Made by a program: the position numbers and the translations under genes. Shown here in pieces: positions 23,869 through 35,298 of a stretch of DNA of 64,000 nt (the stretch's first letter is position 1; each line of letters starts with the position of its first letter). Source of the stretch: Corylus avellana. Taxonomy: Eukaryota; Streptophyta; Magnoliopsida; Fagales; Betulaceae. Below the pieces are notes generated by a model. It was not told the origin of the DNA, made no database searches, and was given only the letters and a program-made list of their open reading frames with translations. The stretch covers positions 18,367,358 to 18,431,357 of the forward strand of contig NC_081544.1 in assembly GCF_901000735.1 (NCBI RefSeq). The letters run 5' to 3'.

Positions 23869-25260
23869 TAGGGGTGGCAAAATGGGTATCTGACACGACC
23901 CGATTACGACCCGCGGGTACCCGTTACACGATTAGCCTATACACAGACACAACCCGTTTAGCTAAACGGGTAATCGGGTCTGACACGATTATGACATGAA
24001 AATAGTTGGGTAACCCGACACGACCCGTTTAAAATAATCGGGTCTAATTGGGTAGACCTGACCCGACCCGTTAAAACCTTAAACTATAAAATTTAAAAAA
24101 AAAAAATTCAAAATTGTAATAATAATACATTAATACACTGTCAGTGCAAAAAATTAAGTTCTAAGATATTAAAGGCTTTAATAAAGGATAAGAAAAAAAA
24201 AAATGAAAAGTGACCGTAATTGTACTCCAAAAGAAATTACTAAACTCATGATTTCACCTAAACTTAAAACAAGCAAGCATATTGACTAAGTTCATTTATT
24301 AAAACAATTTTTAGTTTAAAGAAATTTAGTTTTGCTCAAATTACATTCCACTAAAAAAGAATTATGTATATTTCAACACAAAATATGATATTTGTAATCT
24401 GTTGAAATTAAATATCTCATAACAGAGATGAATTTTGCAAATCATTTGAAAAAAAAAAAATTAAGGACAAAAAGCAAGAAGAATGTTTTTAAATTAAAAT
24501 CATTTAATTAAATATTTAAATATAAAAAAGGCCCTACCTAAATTTGTTGTCTTAGGCCTCAAAATCTATTAAGTCGGACCTACTCGAGGGGTTGGCTTGG
24601 ACGCTTGGTTACTAATAAGCCACTTGGCCCTCATCGATACCTCATAAAACATAAAGTCTAAGTAGGGACAAAACTAAAATTTCTATTTCAAAATGATCAA
24701 AATATGAATGAGATTGAGGGGTAAAATATGTCAACATTTCCATTATAGCAATAAAGAAAAAGATAATAATAAAAAAAAGCTAACAAAAACAAAATAATAA
24801 TAATAATAATAAAAAGAAACAACTCAAAACTACATCAACATTAAATTCATAATTCATTACAAAATACTTGTCCACTTGAAGTCTTGAAGGATCCATGATC
24901 CATCCCATGTAATCAAAGATATGAATTATGAAACACTACAAATATGCTCATTTTTTGACTTTTTTTTTAACTGGGTCTGGTGGGTACCTGTTAGACCCGG
25001 ACAGTAACCGGGTCTAACGGGTACCTGTCAGACCCGAATAGTAACCGGGTCTAACGGGTACTTGCCAGACCCGAACAGTAACCGTGTCTGGCGGGTCGAC
25101 CCGCTAGACCCGCTGAGTAGACCCGCCAGACACGAATTAACCGGGTCTTAAACGGGTAGACCCGATTAAGACCCGAACCCGATAAAGCCAAACCCAATAC
25201 CTGTTTTTTCATGTCATGTTCGTGTCGGGTTCACGAGTCGTGTCAAAATTGCCAGCCCTA
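23869..25260. mobile_element. hAT-like non-autonomous element with ACCCG/CGGGT arrays
   Basis: It starts TAGGGGTGGCAA (23869) and ends TTGCCAGCCCTA (25260), an inverted terminal repeat typical of plant hAT elements. It is flanked by a perfect 8 bp target duplication CAAAAGAT at 23861-23868 and 25261-25268. Both subterminal zones (23890-24075; 24970-25225) are crowded with GACCCG/CGGGTC motifs in both orientations. The core is AT-rich with no open frame. It sits inside the MULE, upstream of the transposase coding exons. Its left 816 bp also appear at 21732-22547 because of the duplication. Confidence 0.92.
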
Positions 25261-25808
25261 CAAAAGATCAACAATTGCATACAATACAATCATAAACATG
25301 TCCAATAGAACTATTACACAAAAATTAAATTTCCAAAAGAGAGTATGTTTATAGTCAACATTGTATGGATCTTCATATAGACATTATACAAGCATCAACC
25401 CAAGTCGTCCATTTGGGATAGATTTATTATTTTGGATTATGGGGATCTTATTTTGTGTTGAGATGGATACATTTGACTAATTGTATTTCATGAGGGTTTC
25501 GGCCTTGCTTATGTACCTCTTGAATTCTCCTCTTCACATGGCCTAGAAATTATGCAGTTTATTATTACATATTACATATTATGCAGTTTATTATACACCG
25601 GTATTATACAGGGAAAGCCCCACTCAAATTAAAATAACAGATAAATTAAACACCAAATTTCACTTCTCAAAATTCAGAGCATCCATACCCTTTTAGAATG
25701 AGCACGATGACTTGTGTATTGAGCATGGTGAGTTGTACATTAAATGGAAATTAAGCCCCACAGGAAAAATTGATAGAATGCCTTCTGTATAACACGACAA
25801 AACAATAA

Positions 25809-26624
25809 TTGACCAACTTGCCAGTGCACATGAAAAACCTACTGTCCCATTCTAGGACCACAACCAAGGTGGACCACACCCACTGCCAATCAACAATAAT
25901 GTTGGCTCAAAAGTGCAATAAGTTATACACAATATTCCAATACCACCTCTCAAAGGTGTATAAAGTATCCGACAGATGTTCGACAAAAAACCTTGGGGAT
26001 GGAGTTTCGACCAAAAGCTTCCAACACAACAAAACAATTCAAAAAACTACTATAAAAGGCTTCCATTTCAGTCAATCAACAAAACCCACAAAGAAATTCT
26101 GGAAAATACCATTGTGGAAACAAGATTTTTCAATTCAAAATCTTGTGATTCGACGGAAACCTAGCCGAAAAAGTGACGCTGGAATGAGTGATTTAACCGG
26201 TGGGTAGTGTCGCCGGTGGGTTCTGTCGCCGGCGGGATCTGCGTCGGTGGCTTCTTCGTCGGTGGGTTGGCGCTTGCCGACTTGAGGTGTATCGGGTGCG
26301 TGTATTTTTTTTGACCAAATGAAACTTGAGGGTTTCAAAAAAGAAGCCCTAAAGTTTAAGCCAAACTCACCATTTTGGATGGTTCAAAACGGTGAGTTTT
26401 ATATCCTATGTGTCCAATGTGAAGACGTAGGATACAAAAATTCGACTGAGGTGGACTTAAGTGAAACGGTTCGTTTAACTCACATAATGGCAGTTAACAA
26501 AAATTGACGGTATGGAATTTTCTAGTAGTTTCGAGTAACCCAGGGACTAAATTTCAAAAAAAAAAATGCTAAGGAAGTTTTTTAAAAAAGCCCGTTGACC
26601 TAAGGATTTTATATATGATTTCCC
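25809..26624 (-). repeat. MULE right terminal inverted repeat
   Basis: Reverse complement partner of 15228-16005. Shared landmarks include CCACAACCAAGGTGGACCAC near 25858 and CCTAGCCGAAAAAGTGACG near 26160. It ends GATTTCCC at 26624, followed by the T-run target duplication. The shared TATA-like TTTTATAG points leftward, towards the transposase gene. Confidence 0.92.
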
Positions 26625-26727
26625 TTTTTTTTTAAAATAATTTTTTTTTATATTATTATTATAATGTTATGAAATAAAAATTGATTGTTATAGATTAATA
26701 TGATTGAATGAAAATATATATAAAAAA

Positions 26728-26910
26728 TGGAAAATATTAGGTGTTCTTCTAGTATTTTCTTAGTGTCTTCCTAACTGTGATATAGCTATTAAAATCATTA
26801 ATAGATTTAAAGTCAATAATGATAATTTCAAATTCAATGATAATTTTAAAAGACATATCACAGTTAGGAGAACACCAGAAGAACACTAAAAAAACACCTA
26901 ACATTTTCCA
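26728..26910. mobile_element. MITE, 183 bp, with long inverted repeats
   Basis: The left arm TGGAAAATATTAGGTGTTCT and the right arm ending ACACCTAACATTTTCCA are inverted copies extending about 55 bp (CTAACTGTGATAT / ATATCACAGTTAG inside). It is flanked on both sides by TAAAAAA (26721-26727; 26911-26917). The termini resemble those of the MITE at 33801. No coding capacity. Confidence 0.85.
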
Positions 26911-26917
26911 TAAAAAA

Positions 26918-29917
26918 AATATTTAGGATTTTTTATATGTGTCAAAACTCTAAAGCTAAACAATGCTTTCAATAAAAAATATTTTTCTTGAAAATGATTT
27001 CTTTCTAAAATATATAATTTTTTTTAACTGTCCAAACAAACAAATCCAATAAAGTTGACAAAAATGTAAAGTTGGGGAGGGAAAGTGAGGTGGCAGTTTC
27101 TGCATTTCTTACACGGTAGGTTTATATGGTTAACCGGCAAGTGAAGTGTTTGCGTAAAGCAAACAGAGAGCATTGCCACGTGGCGGTCGTGTGTTGGCAG
27201 CCCTAGCCCCTCCAAATCTAACTGAGATTTGTCTTAATCCAGTGAGCTGGATACACATGGGGGATGAAGGTCAAAACTCAAAAGTGTTGCATTGGCTTTG
27301 CTGATCAACTGTCTTGATTGTTGTTATCCAGATCAATATATATATCCAATTTCGTTTTCAATGATAAACTAGTTTAACAAGACACCTTATTAAGTTTCTC
27401 TTTCACTAAAACTGATCAATTATGCTGAGATTAAAGTTTTAATCAAGAAAGAAAGAAAGAAAAATCTAAGATAGCATTGTTATATTAAAAAACATGTAAT
27501 TTTATTAAATTTCCATCAATCTCATGTAGTTGGATTGATATGGTTTACTCAATAAGTTACCATCTTACATTGGATAAGTGAAAGAAAAATGTTTGCTTTT
27601 TTATCTGTTGCGTATTTTTCATTTGTCTCTGTATAAGAAAGGGACGAATTCACATATTTAATGATAGATTTATAAAAAAGATGTGTAGGAGAATAACACT
27701 CAACACATCTCTAAGTGAAATATTAATCAAGTGTATATAAGCTTTTGGACGCCTGGACCCCCTTCCATTACAAGTCAGGTTTTTAATTGTGAGTTTTACC
27801 AAATGTTTATATAATTTGGTACCAGAGTCGCCACCATGTCGAATATGAAAATCGAACATGTTGTGCAGGCACTTGTGAGGCTTGTGTCACACATCGAGAA
27901 AAGTATAAAAACAAAATTAGTACTTAATATACTTAAGTAGACTCATAACCTATTTGGGATTGCATTTGAGAAATAGAACTTTTAAGTCAAAAAATGCTTT
28001 TGGGTAAAAATTTCATTTTTAAGCTTTTGCCAAAAGTGCGTTTTGGCCATTTTTAGGCTTTTTAGATTGTTAAAAGCGTTTTTAATTTTGTTCACCAAAC
28101 GAGTACTTTTTTCTTAAAACGAATTTTTTGAGTACTAAAAGCACTTTTAGGCACCTCAAACGCAATCACAAACAAGCCCTCAAGCCTATTAGCTTAGGCT
28201 TTTGGGTTGAAAGTTGTGTCCTAATATGTATATTAACTTACTTTTGTTGGAGTACTCCCTTGTATTTTTCTCTCCAACAGAACAGATTGCGACTTTGTGG
28301 CCGAGTCTTGGGGGGAGCGAACTATGAATTGGATTAAAATGTCTTAATATTATATATGTGCATAATGTCAAGTCATTGAATATTGATAAGCGAGTGGAGT
28401 AAGAGAGATGGTTACTATTTGTCCAGTATTGATAAAGTGGGCTGTCATGAATGTCAACTGTCAAGTGTGATGATATGTTACAATCTATAGTATTTCACAT
28501 CGGTTAACTGTAATTTTAACTATGTGTATATAAGCTCTTGAATATCTTTTTTTTTCAAATCGATTTTTGACAAATCGTACACGCAAGATGTTTTCAACTG
28601 TTATTCTTATATACAATATACAACTTATGTATTTCATGCAACTGAAGAATATGTCATGGTCTGGACAAGGAGTTTGTTACGTTCTAATCCTGTGTATATA
28701 ATAATAACTTAATGAAGAAATTATCTCATGATTGTGAACTAATCACTGCACGAGTTTTGAATTACGTTACTATGAATTGACAAGTAATGTAATAGTACAT
28801 ATACAAATAGTAAAATTATAATTATTTATGATTATAATATTTAAGAGTAATTCTAGATATTCAAATGTCATCTTTCACGTCTTATTGAATTGATATGATA
28901 ATACTCATCAATCTTTGTACTTTTTTTTTTTTTTAATAAAGGCCGATCTAAGGGCTGATTCATATTGCTACATCAACCTAATAAAATAAGAGTAAAATAA
29001 GAGTTAAAAAGGTAGTATTACTCAATTTTTAATTGTTACGGGAAAATAATAATTGAAGAAGCAAATTAGCTATATTAGGTCATCATTACACCCTCAGCGG
29101 TCAGCACAGGGGAGTTTGGGTTGAAGTCCGAATATTCTCCTTTGTATTTTGTGTTAATTTGGCTCAAGTGTTGTAACTGTAAAAAAATAAATATAAAAAA
29201 ATCAATAAATTTTATGTAGGTTTTTTTTTTTTACGGTATAAATTTAATTTAAATTTTTTAATAAAATGAAAGAGAAAGTAAAATTAAATCTAAACCCTTA
29301 AAAAAAATCACAAAAAATCTCTGACAATTTTTTTTTTTTTTTTTTTTTTAACATTACAGCATCTAAATCAAATCCTATATTCATTATTCAATGTGTGAGA
29401 GGGTTTATACTTATATTAATTATTACCTGCTAATATAAATTCTAGTGGGGGCTTTAGAAGATCCCTGGATATTCCAATGGCATTTTTATATTTTGGCCCA
29501 ATGGGCCTCTTCAACTTCGTGTATGTTACTAGGTGGAATATATAATAAAACAAAAGAATAAAACAAGGTATAATATGGTTTTGTACTTAATTCATTCAAA
29601 AGAAAAAAAGAGAGATGTTTGTACTTAGCATATGGATCGTCAATTAGCCAAAGCTAATTATGGCTCATACCTGACAAACCGAAATCTACGTACTCCATTC
29701 AAATTATCACTTAATTGCTAATGTTTATCTCAAATTTTCAATTGAGACAATTTTTCTTACAAATATTTGTCAACGTCCTCCAATTATATTAGAGAAAATG
29801 AATAATTTTTTATTAGAAATGACACACGAAATGGTTTCATGGATTTGTTTTCAATTAGAACATCTCTTCTATTGCTTGTTACCATTGGCTATCAATCAAT
29901 TTTGATTATTTTCTTTA
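26918..29917. other. gene-free stretch with retroelement scraps
   Basis: No gene is recognised. 27048-27130 resembles 15131-15216, the left flank of the MULE. A G-box-like CCACGTGG lies near 27177. TTGGTACCAGAGTC at 27815-27828 resembles an initiator-Met primer binding site of LTR elements. 28262-28420 is a diverged inverted copy of 54227-54370. Poly-T runs near 28920 and 29327. Confidence 0.6.
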
Positions 29918-29926
29918 TAAATATTT

Positions 29927-30647
29927 GAGTAAAGTCCGCATACCCCGCTCAAATTACTACACAATTGACAATATTCCCTTCAAACTTTTAATTGTGACAA
30001 TTTCCCCTATAAACTACCAAAACATTATCAATATTCCTCTAAAGCTGGCAAAAAGATAAAAAAGCCCTTATATATTTCTCAATATGACAAAAATATCCCT
30101 ATAAATTCAAATAAATAAATAAAATTTTTAATTTTTTTTTAAAAACGAAATATTTTAAATTAAAAAGATCGATTTTTTTTTAAACGAAAATTTTTAATTT
30201 TCAAAAAAATGAATATTTGTTTAAACGATTTTTTTTTTAAATGGAAATTTTTACTTAAAACAAAAACATTTTTTTTTATTTTGTTTTATAAAAAGAAAAT
30301 TTTTATTTTCTTAAACGAAAATTGTTATTTTAAAAAAAAACGGAAATTTTTATTTAAAAAAGTTATAAAACAAAACAAAAATTTTCAATTTTTATAACAA
30401 AAAAAAAAAAAAAAGAATCAATTTTTAAATTTTCTTTTCTAATAAAAATGATTTTTTTTTTTTAATTTTAAATGTGCCACCCTTTGGATTTTTTTTAATA
30501 GGTTTTTTTCTAGAAGTTTTAGTATTTTTTGCTTTTATTTTACTTAGGGTAGTTTGATCATTGGGGGGAACATTGACAATATTTGGTAATTTGGGAGGAA
30601 CATTGTCAATTGAGTGGTAGTTTGAGGGGAGTATGTAGATTTTCCCC
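29927..30647. mobile_element. Mutator-type fold-back MITE, 721 bp
   Basis: Terminal arms are inverted copies: GCATACCCCGCTCAAATTAC with CAATTGACAAT on the left, and ATTGTCAATTGAGTGGTAGT with GAGTATGTAGATTTTCCCC on the right. They are flanked by a perfect 9 bp duplication TAAATATTT (29918-29926; 30648-30656). The middle is A/T homopolymer rich and has no open frame worth calling. Confidence 0.88.
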
Positions 30648-30656
30648 TAAATATTT

Positions 30657-31623
30657 TGTCTCCTTCATTGATGACTCACATTTGCGGATGAAGAGACGCC
30701 AAAGGGACTTTTTACTTCCCAAACAAATCTTCTACATCCATATATAAATGCTGGTTTATTAAGAATACGCAAGAAAAACACTTTGAATTGTTGATTTATC
30801 GCCATAAATTCTAGAGGACTAGTTATTCTTTAATTTAAAGAATGGTCATTCCTTCCTCATGGGCAATGAACATAGTTATGTCGTTTCACCTTCTTCTATT
30901 ATCAAAAAAAATTTAATTTTTTTTTTAAAAAAAAAACTATTTCTTTTCCTAATAAAATAGCCATTCCACATATCAAACGTAACCCTAAATGTAACCCTCT
31001 AGTAAAGATCTTGCATTTATAGCAGCTCTAAACTCGAGTTTCAAAATTATTAAATTAGAACTGAGGTCTTAATTTTTTATTTTTTTTTAAACAAAATATA
31101 CAAATGACATTTTACAAAATATAGAGTGAAATGATTAATAATATTTACAAGTGACATTTTTCCTTCCTCCAAGCAGGAAAAAATCAAAAGAAAAAAGAAA
31201 TCTAGAAAGGGGATTTTTCTAAAACACGCGGATGGACGAGGAGGGCAAATCCAGATCGAGCACATAGGATGTAGGAGCATGGGATCGGCGCCGACTGTGT
31301 AATATTCAAGCAACCTTAATTTCAAGATAACTTTCGGATACAATTTCCCCAGTTAACCTCAAGTCAAGCAAACCACCTTTCATTATTTTCAGTGACTTTA
31401 GCTCGTGCTGTTTTTGGGTCAAATAGCATGACTTTCATGGAGACATCTACTTCTAATTTTGACAACCAACTAAATTCTTCAATCCCATTTCTAAAACTGT
31501 TATATGTTGTTCATCTAAGGACTTATGTGATAGCGCCACCTAATTAACATAAATGTAACATTATTATTTTTATTAATTTAAAAAAAAAATGTAAAAAGCA
31601 CATGTTAAAGGGTACGTAACACT
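30657..31623. other. gene-free stretch
   Basis: AT-rich. A less AT-rich patch near 31190-31330 gives a minus-strand open frame I cannot assign to any family. No splice pattern or known motif supports a gene. Confidence 0.5.
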
Positions 31624-31632
31624 TTTAAAGAT

Positions 31633-32021
31633 GAGGAATGATAGGGACCCAACTTTTTTGCCCAACAAAAGTCCAACTTTTGCCTTATTTATTTTTAAAA
31701 AATAAAATAAAATAAAAAATAAAAAAAAATGTTTAAAGCAACCCTATCTATTTTTTGTCTTTCTTTTATTTGGTATTTTTTTAAAAATGAAAAATGGTAT
31801 TTTTTTCATAATAATGTCATTTTTTTTAAGAAAATGTCATTATTATGAAGAAAAATACTATTTTTCATTTTTAAAAAAATAGTAAATAAAAGAAAGGCCA
31901 AAAATAAATAGGGTTGCTTCAAACATTTTTTCCATTTTTCATTTTGGTTTTTTTAGAAAAAAAATAAAAGGTAAAAGTTGGACTTTTGTTGGGCAAAAAA
32001 GTTGGGCCTTTAGCATTTCTC
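31633..32021. mobile_element. fold-back MITE (GAGGAATGATA family), 389 bp
   Basis: Nearly the whole element is one hairpin: the left arm AACTTTTTTGCCCAACAAAA pairs with the right arm TTTTGTTGGGCAAAAAAGTT, meeting near CATAATAATGTCATT at about 31817. It is flanked by a perfect 9 bp duplication TTTAAAGAT (31624-31632; 32022-32030). Start and centre match the MITE at 38665. Confidence 0.9.
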
Positions 32022-32030
32022 TTTAAAGAT

Positions 32031-32335
32031 TAAGTTGAAAGAAATTTTTCTAACCTAATTAATATAAAGAAAAATTTCTATACAAGCAGCTCCATCTAGA
32101 TGAAGTATGGAGGCTAGGATACCGGGTACGGTACATTGTTTCTGATTGGAGGGAAGTGGAGCAAAGTAAATATGGGTGATAAATGATAATCATTGACTAA
32201 TTTGGAAAGTATAAAGAAGGTCATTTTGGCTTTTTTATCTACAAATCTAGCAGTGCTACTAGAGTGTGATTCCATCTTGCACGCAGTCAAATATTCCCAC
32301 ACCAAACCTTCTTCATGTTTGGCCTCCACATCTTT

Positions 32336-32370
<35 letters not shown>

Positions 32371-33484
32371 CATGCATTTGACTGCGTACACAGCTTGGAT
32401 TTTAATGCTCTAATTTAAGTCATTGAGTTCACAACACTGCTTACCTAAGTGGTTGGTGACCTTCGATGGTGGCTAAAAATGGCTGGCGACTTTCAGCAAA
32501 TAGTAGAGAAAAATTTCGCCGATCTAAGGCGAACTCCCACATCAACGGATAATGAACTACAAGAGATCGTGCGTTCAAAAAGAAGAAGCTCAAACTTTAA
32601 AAATTGTTTACGGTTTAAAAAAAAAAAAAAAAAAAACAATTTTACATAATTTTTTTTTTAAAAAAAAAATTGTTTTCCCAGTCAAAGGAAAATAATTTTG
32701 GTTTTCACCATGATTTTCGGTCGTACTAAACACCAAAAAATAGAAAAAACTTTTTATGTCGAAATAAATAGAGCCTTAGTTCCATTAGGGTTAAATATAT
32801 CTTGAAGCATTCTCTTAATCTTTATTTGACACGATTCCTTACACCAAAAATAAAAAAATAAAATGATACAATCTAAAAATGTGCCTTATCGAAAAGAAAA
32901 TGAATAGCATATTGTTAATTAATTAGTGTCAACAATATTGTGACTGGAGGACCCATCATTGGCCATCATTAGTGTTTAGAGTCGAATATGGAAGCATAAT
33001 TGGAGGAAAAAAAACCCGAGCAAATAATGCAATAAATTTCTCTTTCTTAATCCGCCAAAATAATATCAAAAGAGTAATGCTACACACACAGCTCCCACTT
33101 CTTTACACCAATTTTCTCACATTTATATAATTATATGTGACTTTTAGGACTTACTGAATTTGTGATGAATTTTTATTGAATTTAAATCTAATAGCTAATA
33201 GTTTTAAAAGCCACCTATAAATGTAAAGAAATAGGTGTGAACAAGTGAGATTATGTGTAACATTACTAGTATGAGAAACGTCAACGTCCTCAGCAAATAA
33301 TTGATGATGTTGATCATGTGGCCTAAATCGAACGAGGAGGCAAAGACTAACACATATTCCACTTTCCTCATCATCAGAAAAAAATTTTCAATTTTGGCAT
33401 GCCTCCTAGGCCCTTAATTACCAACCAAATTCATTTGACTTCCAACGTACCCTCAACTGCCCATAACTCCAATGGTCTATCTTT

Positions 33485-33515
<31 letters not shown>

Positions 33516-33791
33516 TGTTACATTGATATTCAGCTGCTCGATCGATAGTTACGTTGGAAGAGTCATTATATATATATTTTTTGATTTCCTAGTGCTGAAA
33601 ATTTCATTTGGTGGGATCCCAACATCGTCTAGATGACAAGCCGACATGGCCATAATGGATGCGAGCATGCAGGGTCGGCCACATAAATTTTGAGCCTTTA
33701 AGGCAACAAATTTAAGTGGAGCTTTATATATATATATATATATATATCAATTTGAAAATTATCCTCATTTTTTAGATGCAAAATTATTAAT
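32031..33791. other. gene-free stretch with microsatellites
   Basis: It holds a TA run at about 32343-32372, a GA run at about 33486-33512 and a TA run at about 33724-33747. No coding sequence is recognised. Confidence 0.6.
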
Positions 33792-33800
33792 TAAATTTTA

Positions 33801-34059
33801 GGGAAATGCTAGGTGCTCTCCTGATATTCTTTTTGTGTTCTCTTCATCTTAAGTGGAAATTATTTTAATTAAATTTTAGGGAAATGCTAGGTGCTCTCCT
33901 GATATTCTTTTTGTGTTCTCTTCATCTTAAGTGGAAATTATTTTATATATATATATATAAGGCCTGCTCTTATTTCTCTCACTTAATTTTTATAAAATAA
34001 TTTTCACTTAGGATGAGAAGGACACAAGGAGAATATCAGGAGAACACCTAGCATTTCCC
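33801..34059. mobile_element. Mutator-type MITE with internally duplicated left arm
   Basis: The left arm GGGAAATGCTAGGTGCTCTC and the right arm ending ACACCTAGCATTTCCC are inverted copies, flanked by a perfect 9 bp duplication TAAATTTTA (33792-33800; 34060-34068). The first 78 bp are repeated in tandem (33801-33878 and 33879-33956), and the flanking TAAATTTTA is repeated with them. A further diverged relative begins at about 34077. Confidence 0.88.
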
Positions 34060-34068
34060 TAAATTTTA

Positions 34069-35298
34069 TAGGGCTAGAAATGCTAGGTGCTCGATCTCCT
34101 GGTGTTATCCTAGTGTCCTCATAATCCAACGTGGATATTATTTTATAAATATTAAGTGAGAGAAATAAGAACAACTTTCTTTTTTGTTTTTTAGAAAATA
34201 AGATCTACTTAGGACTAAGAAAACACTAGATGGCTAATCACTAATTTTTTTTTTTTTTTTTTTTTTGTGACATTGTCGATCTTATGCAAGATTTTATCAA
34301 TTTTGATTTTTATAAATTTCTTTCTACATAAGTAACTATAACAAGTGTTGTTGAGAAAAATTTTGTAAGCGATTGCATTTGAAGAGAATCTAGTATGCTT
34401 ATATAATTTAGTTAATCAATTTGAGTACCTTCTTCTATTTGTAAAACTTCTTTTAAAATGTTTGGTTTTGAAAATAAATCCAAACCATCAAATACAAGTC
34501 ATGTTTGAGAAAACTTTCAGGATTATGACTTTTATTTTGCAAACTAGTGTCATCTAATGTTTTTAATTTGTTTAAAGAGTATTGCTACATATTCAACTCT
34601 CATCCCACTCTCATTATTATGCTGCTAGCCAAAAAATAGGTTGTATGATGAAATTTATGATGTAGAACAAGTTGCATAATAGTATGAGGAATAATTTAGG
34701 GGTGGCAATTTGTATTTGTGCGTCATGTTTGTATTGTGTTAATGCACATATATAAGACAATATAATTCAACCCGAATACGTCCCATTTAACTAAGAAAAT
34801 TTTGGGGAGGTCGAATCATCTCTAAACCCTTCACTTATGCGAACCAACTAGTAACAAAATGTAGGAAAAGATAAATTGACTATTTCGAGAGAGCCATGAT
34901 CTCCAATGGCTACTTCGAGAGAGCCTGGACCTCCAAAACACACTGAATTGTATTTTAAAATAATAATAAACTCATACTTGTTTATTGATAACTTCTCATT
35001 TAAATAGGAGAATAGTTACATAGAGAAATATAAGACCTAGTTTGACTAGGACTAGGAATATTCTATTTGATTCCATACTAGACTTTGATTTGTATAGAAT
35101 CAGAATCTACATAGGATTTGGAGATTTACTCGCCTTATTGGACTTGAAAAATATATTCCTTATTAGACTAGAAAATAAAGGCTGAAAATAAATGGAGATT
35201 TACTCCTTATTAGTTTCTACTTGACCCCCATGGAACAAATAGTATGTGAAATAATTTAAGAGTGACAATTTGCATTCGTGTGTCGAGTTGGGGTCGTG
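34069..35298. other. gene-free stretch with hAT remnant ends
   Basis: TAGGGGTGGCAATTTG at 34697 is a hAT-type end. A diverged copy of its first 50 bases recurs at 35249-35298 and is cut off where a different repeat begins (TGTAACGTCCCG at 35299). A poly-T tract lies at 34245-34266. No gene. Confidence 0.5.

Larger units (their letters stand above)
20505..24684. repeat. 2.1 kb direct duplication flanking a scaffold gap
   Basis: 20505-22547 and 22648-24684 are the same sequence at a constant offset of 2137 bp from about 20700 onward. There are only scattered differences, such as CTCCTC versus CTCATC near 21090/23227. The first few hundred bases differ more. The first copy stops, and the second starts, exactly at the two edges of the 100-N gap. 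This is the picture expected from unmerged overlapping contig ends or two haplotypes. Confidence 0.9.
15228..26624 (-). mobile_element. Mutator-like element (MULE) with long TIRs and two convergent genes
   Basis: Both ends carry GGGAAATCATATATAAAAT as part of inverted repeats of about 780 and 815 bp (15228-16005; 25809-26624). Immediately outside are at least nine T on both sides (15218-15227 and 26625-26633), consistent with the 9 bp target duplication typical of Mutator elements. Inside, a MuDR-type transposase gene runs leftward from the right repeat (21416-17494) and a GRF zinc finger gene runs rightward from the left repeat (about 16440-17009). A hAT element is nested at 23869-25260. The apparent length is inflated by a 2.1 kb duplication around the gap at 22548-22647; without it the element would be about 9.3 kb. 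Confidence 0.93.

Noticed and set aside
31077..31343. Minus-strand open frame in a less AT-rich patch
   Set aside because: No recognisable domain, ends in poly-Lys from a poly-A tract, no splice or promoter context.
32193..32649. Short plus-strand open frames ending in Lys runs
   Set aside because: No homology recognised; they end in poly-A and TA tracts.
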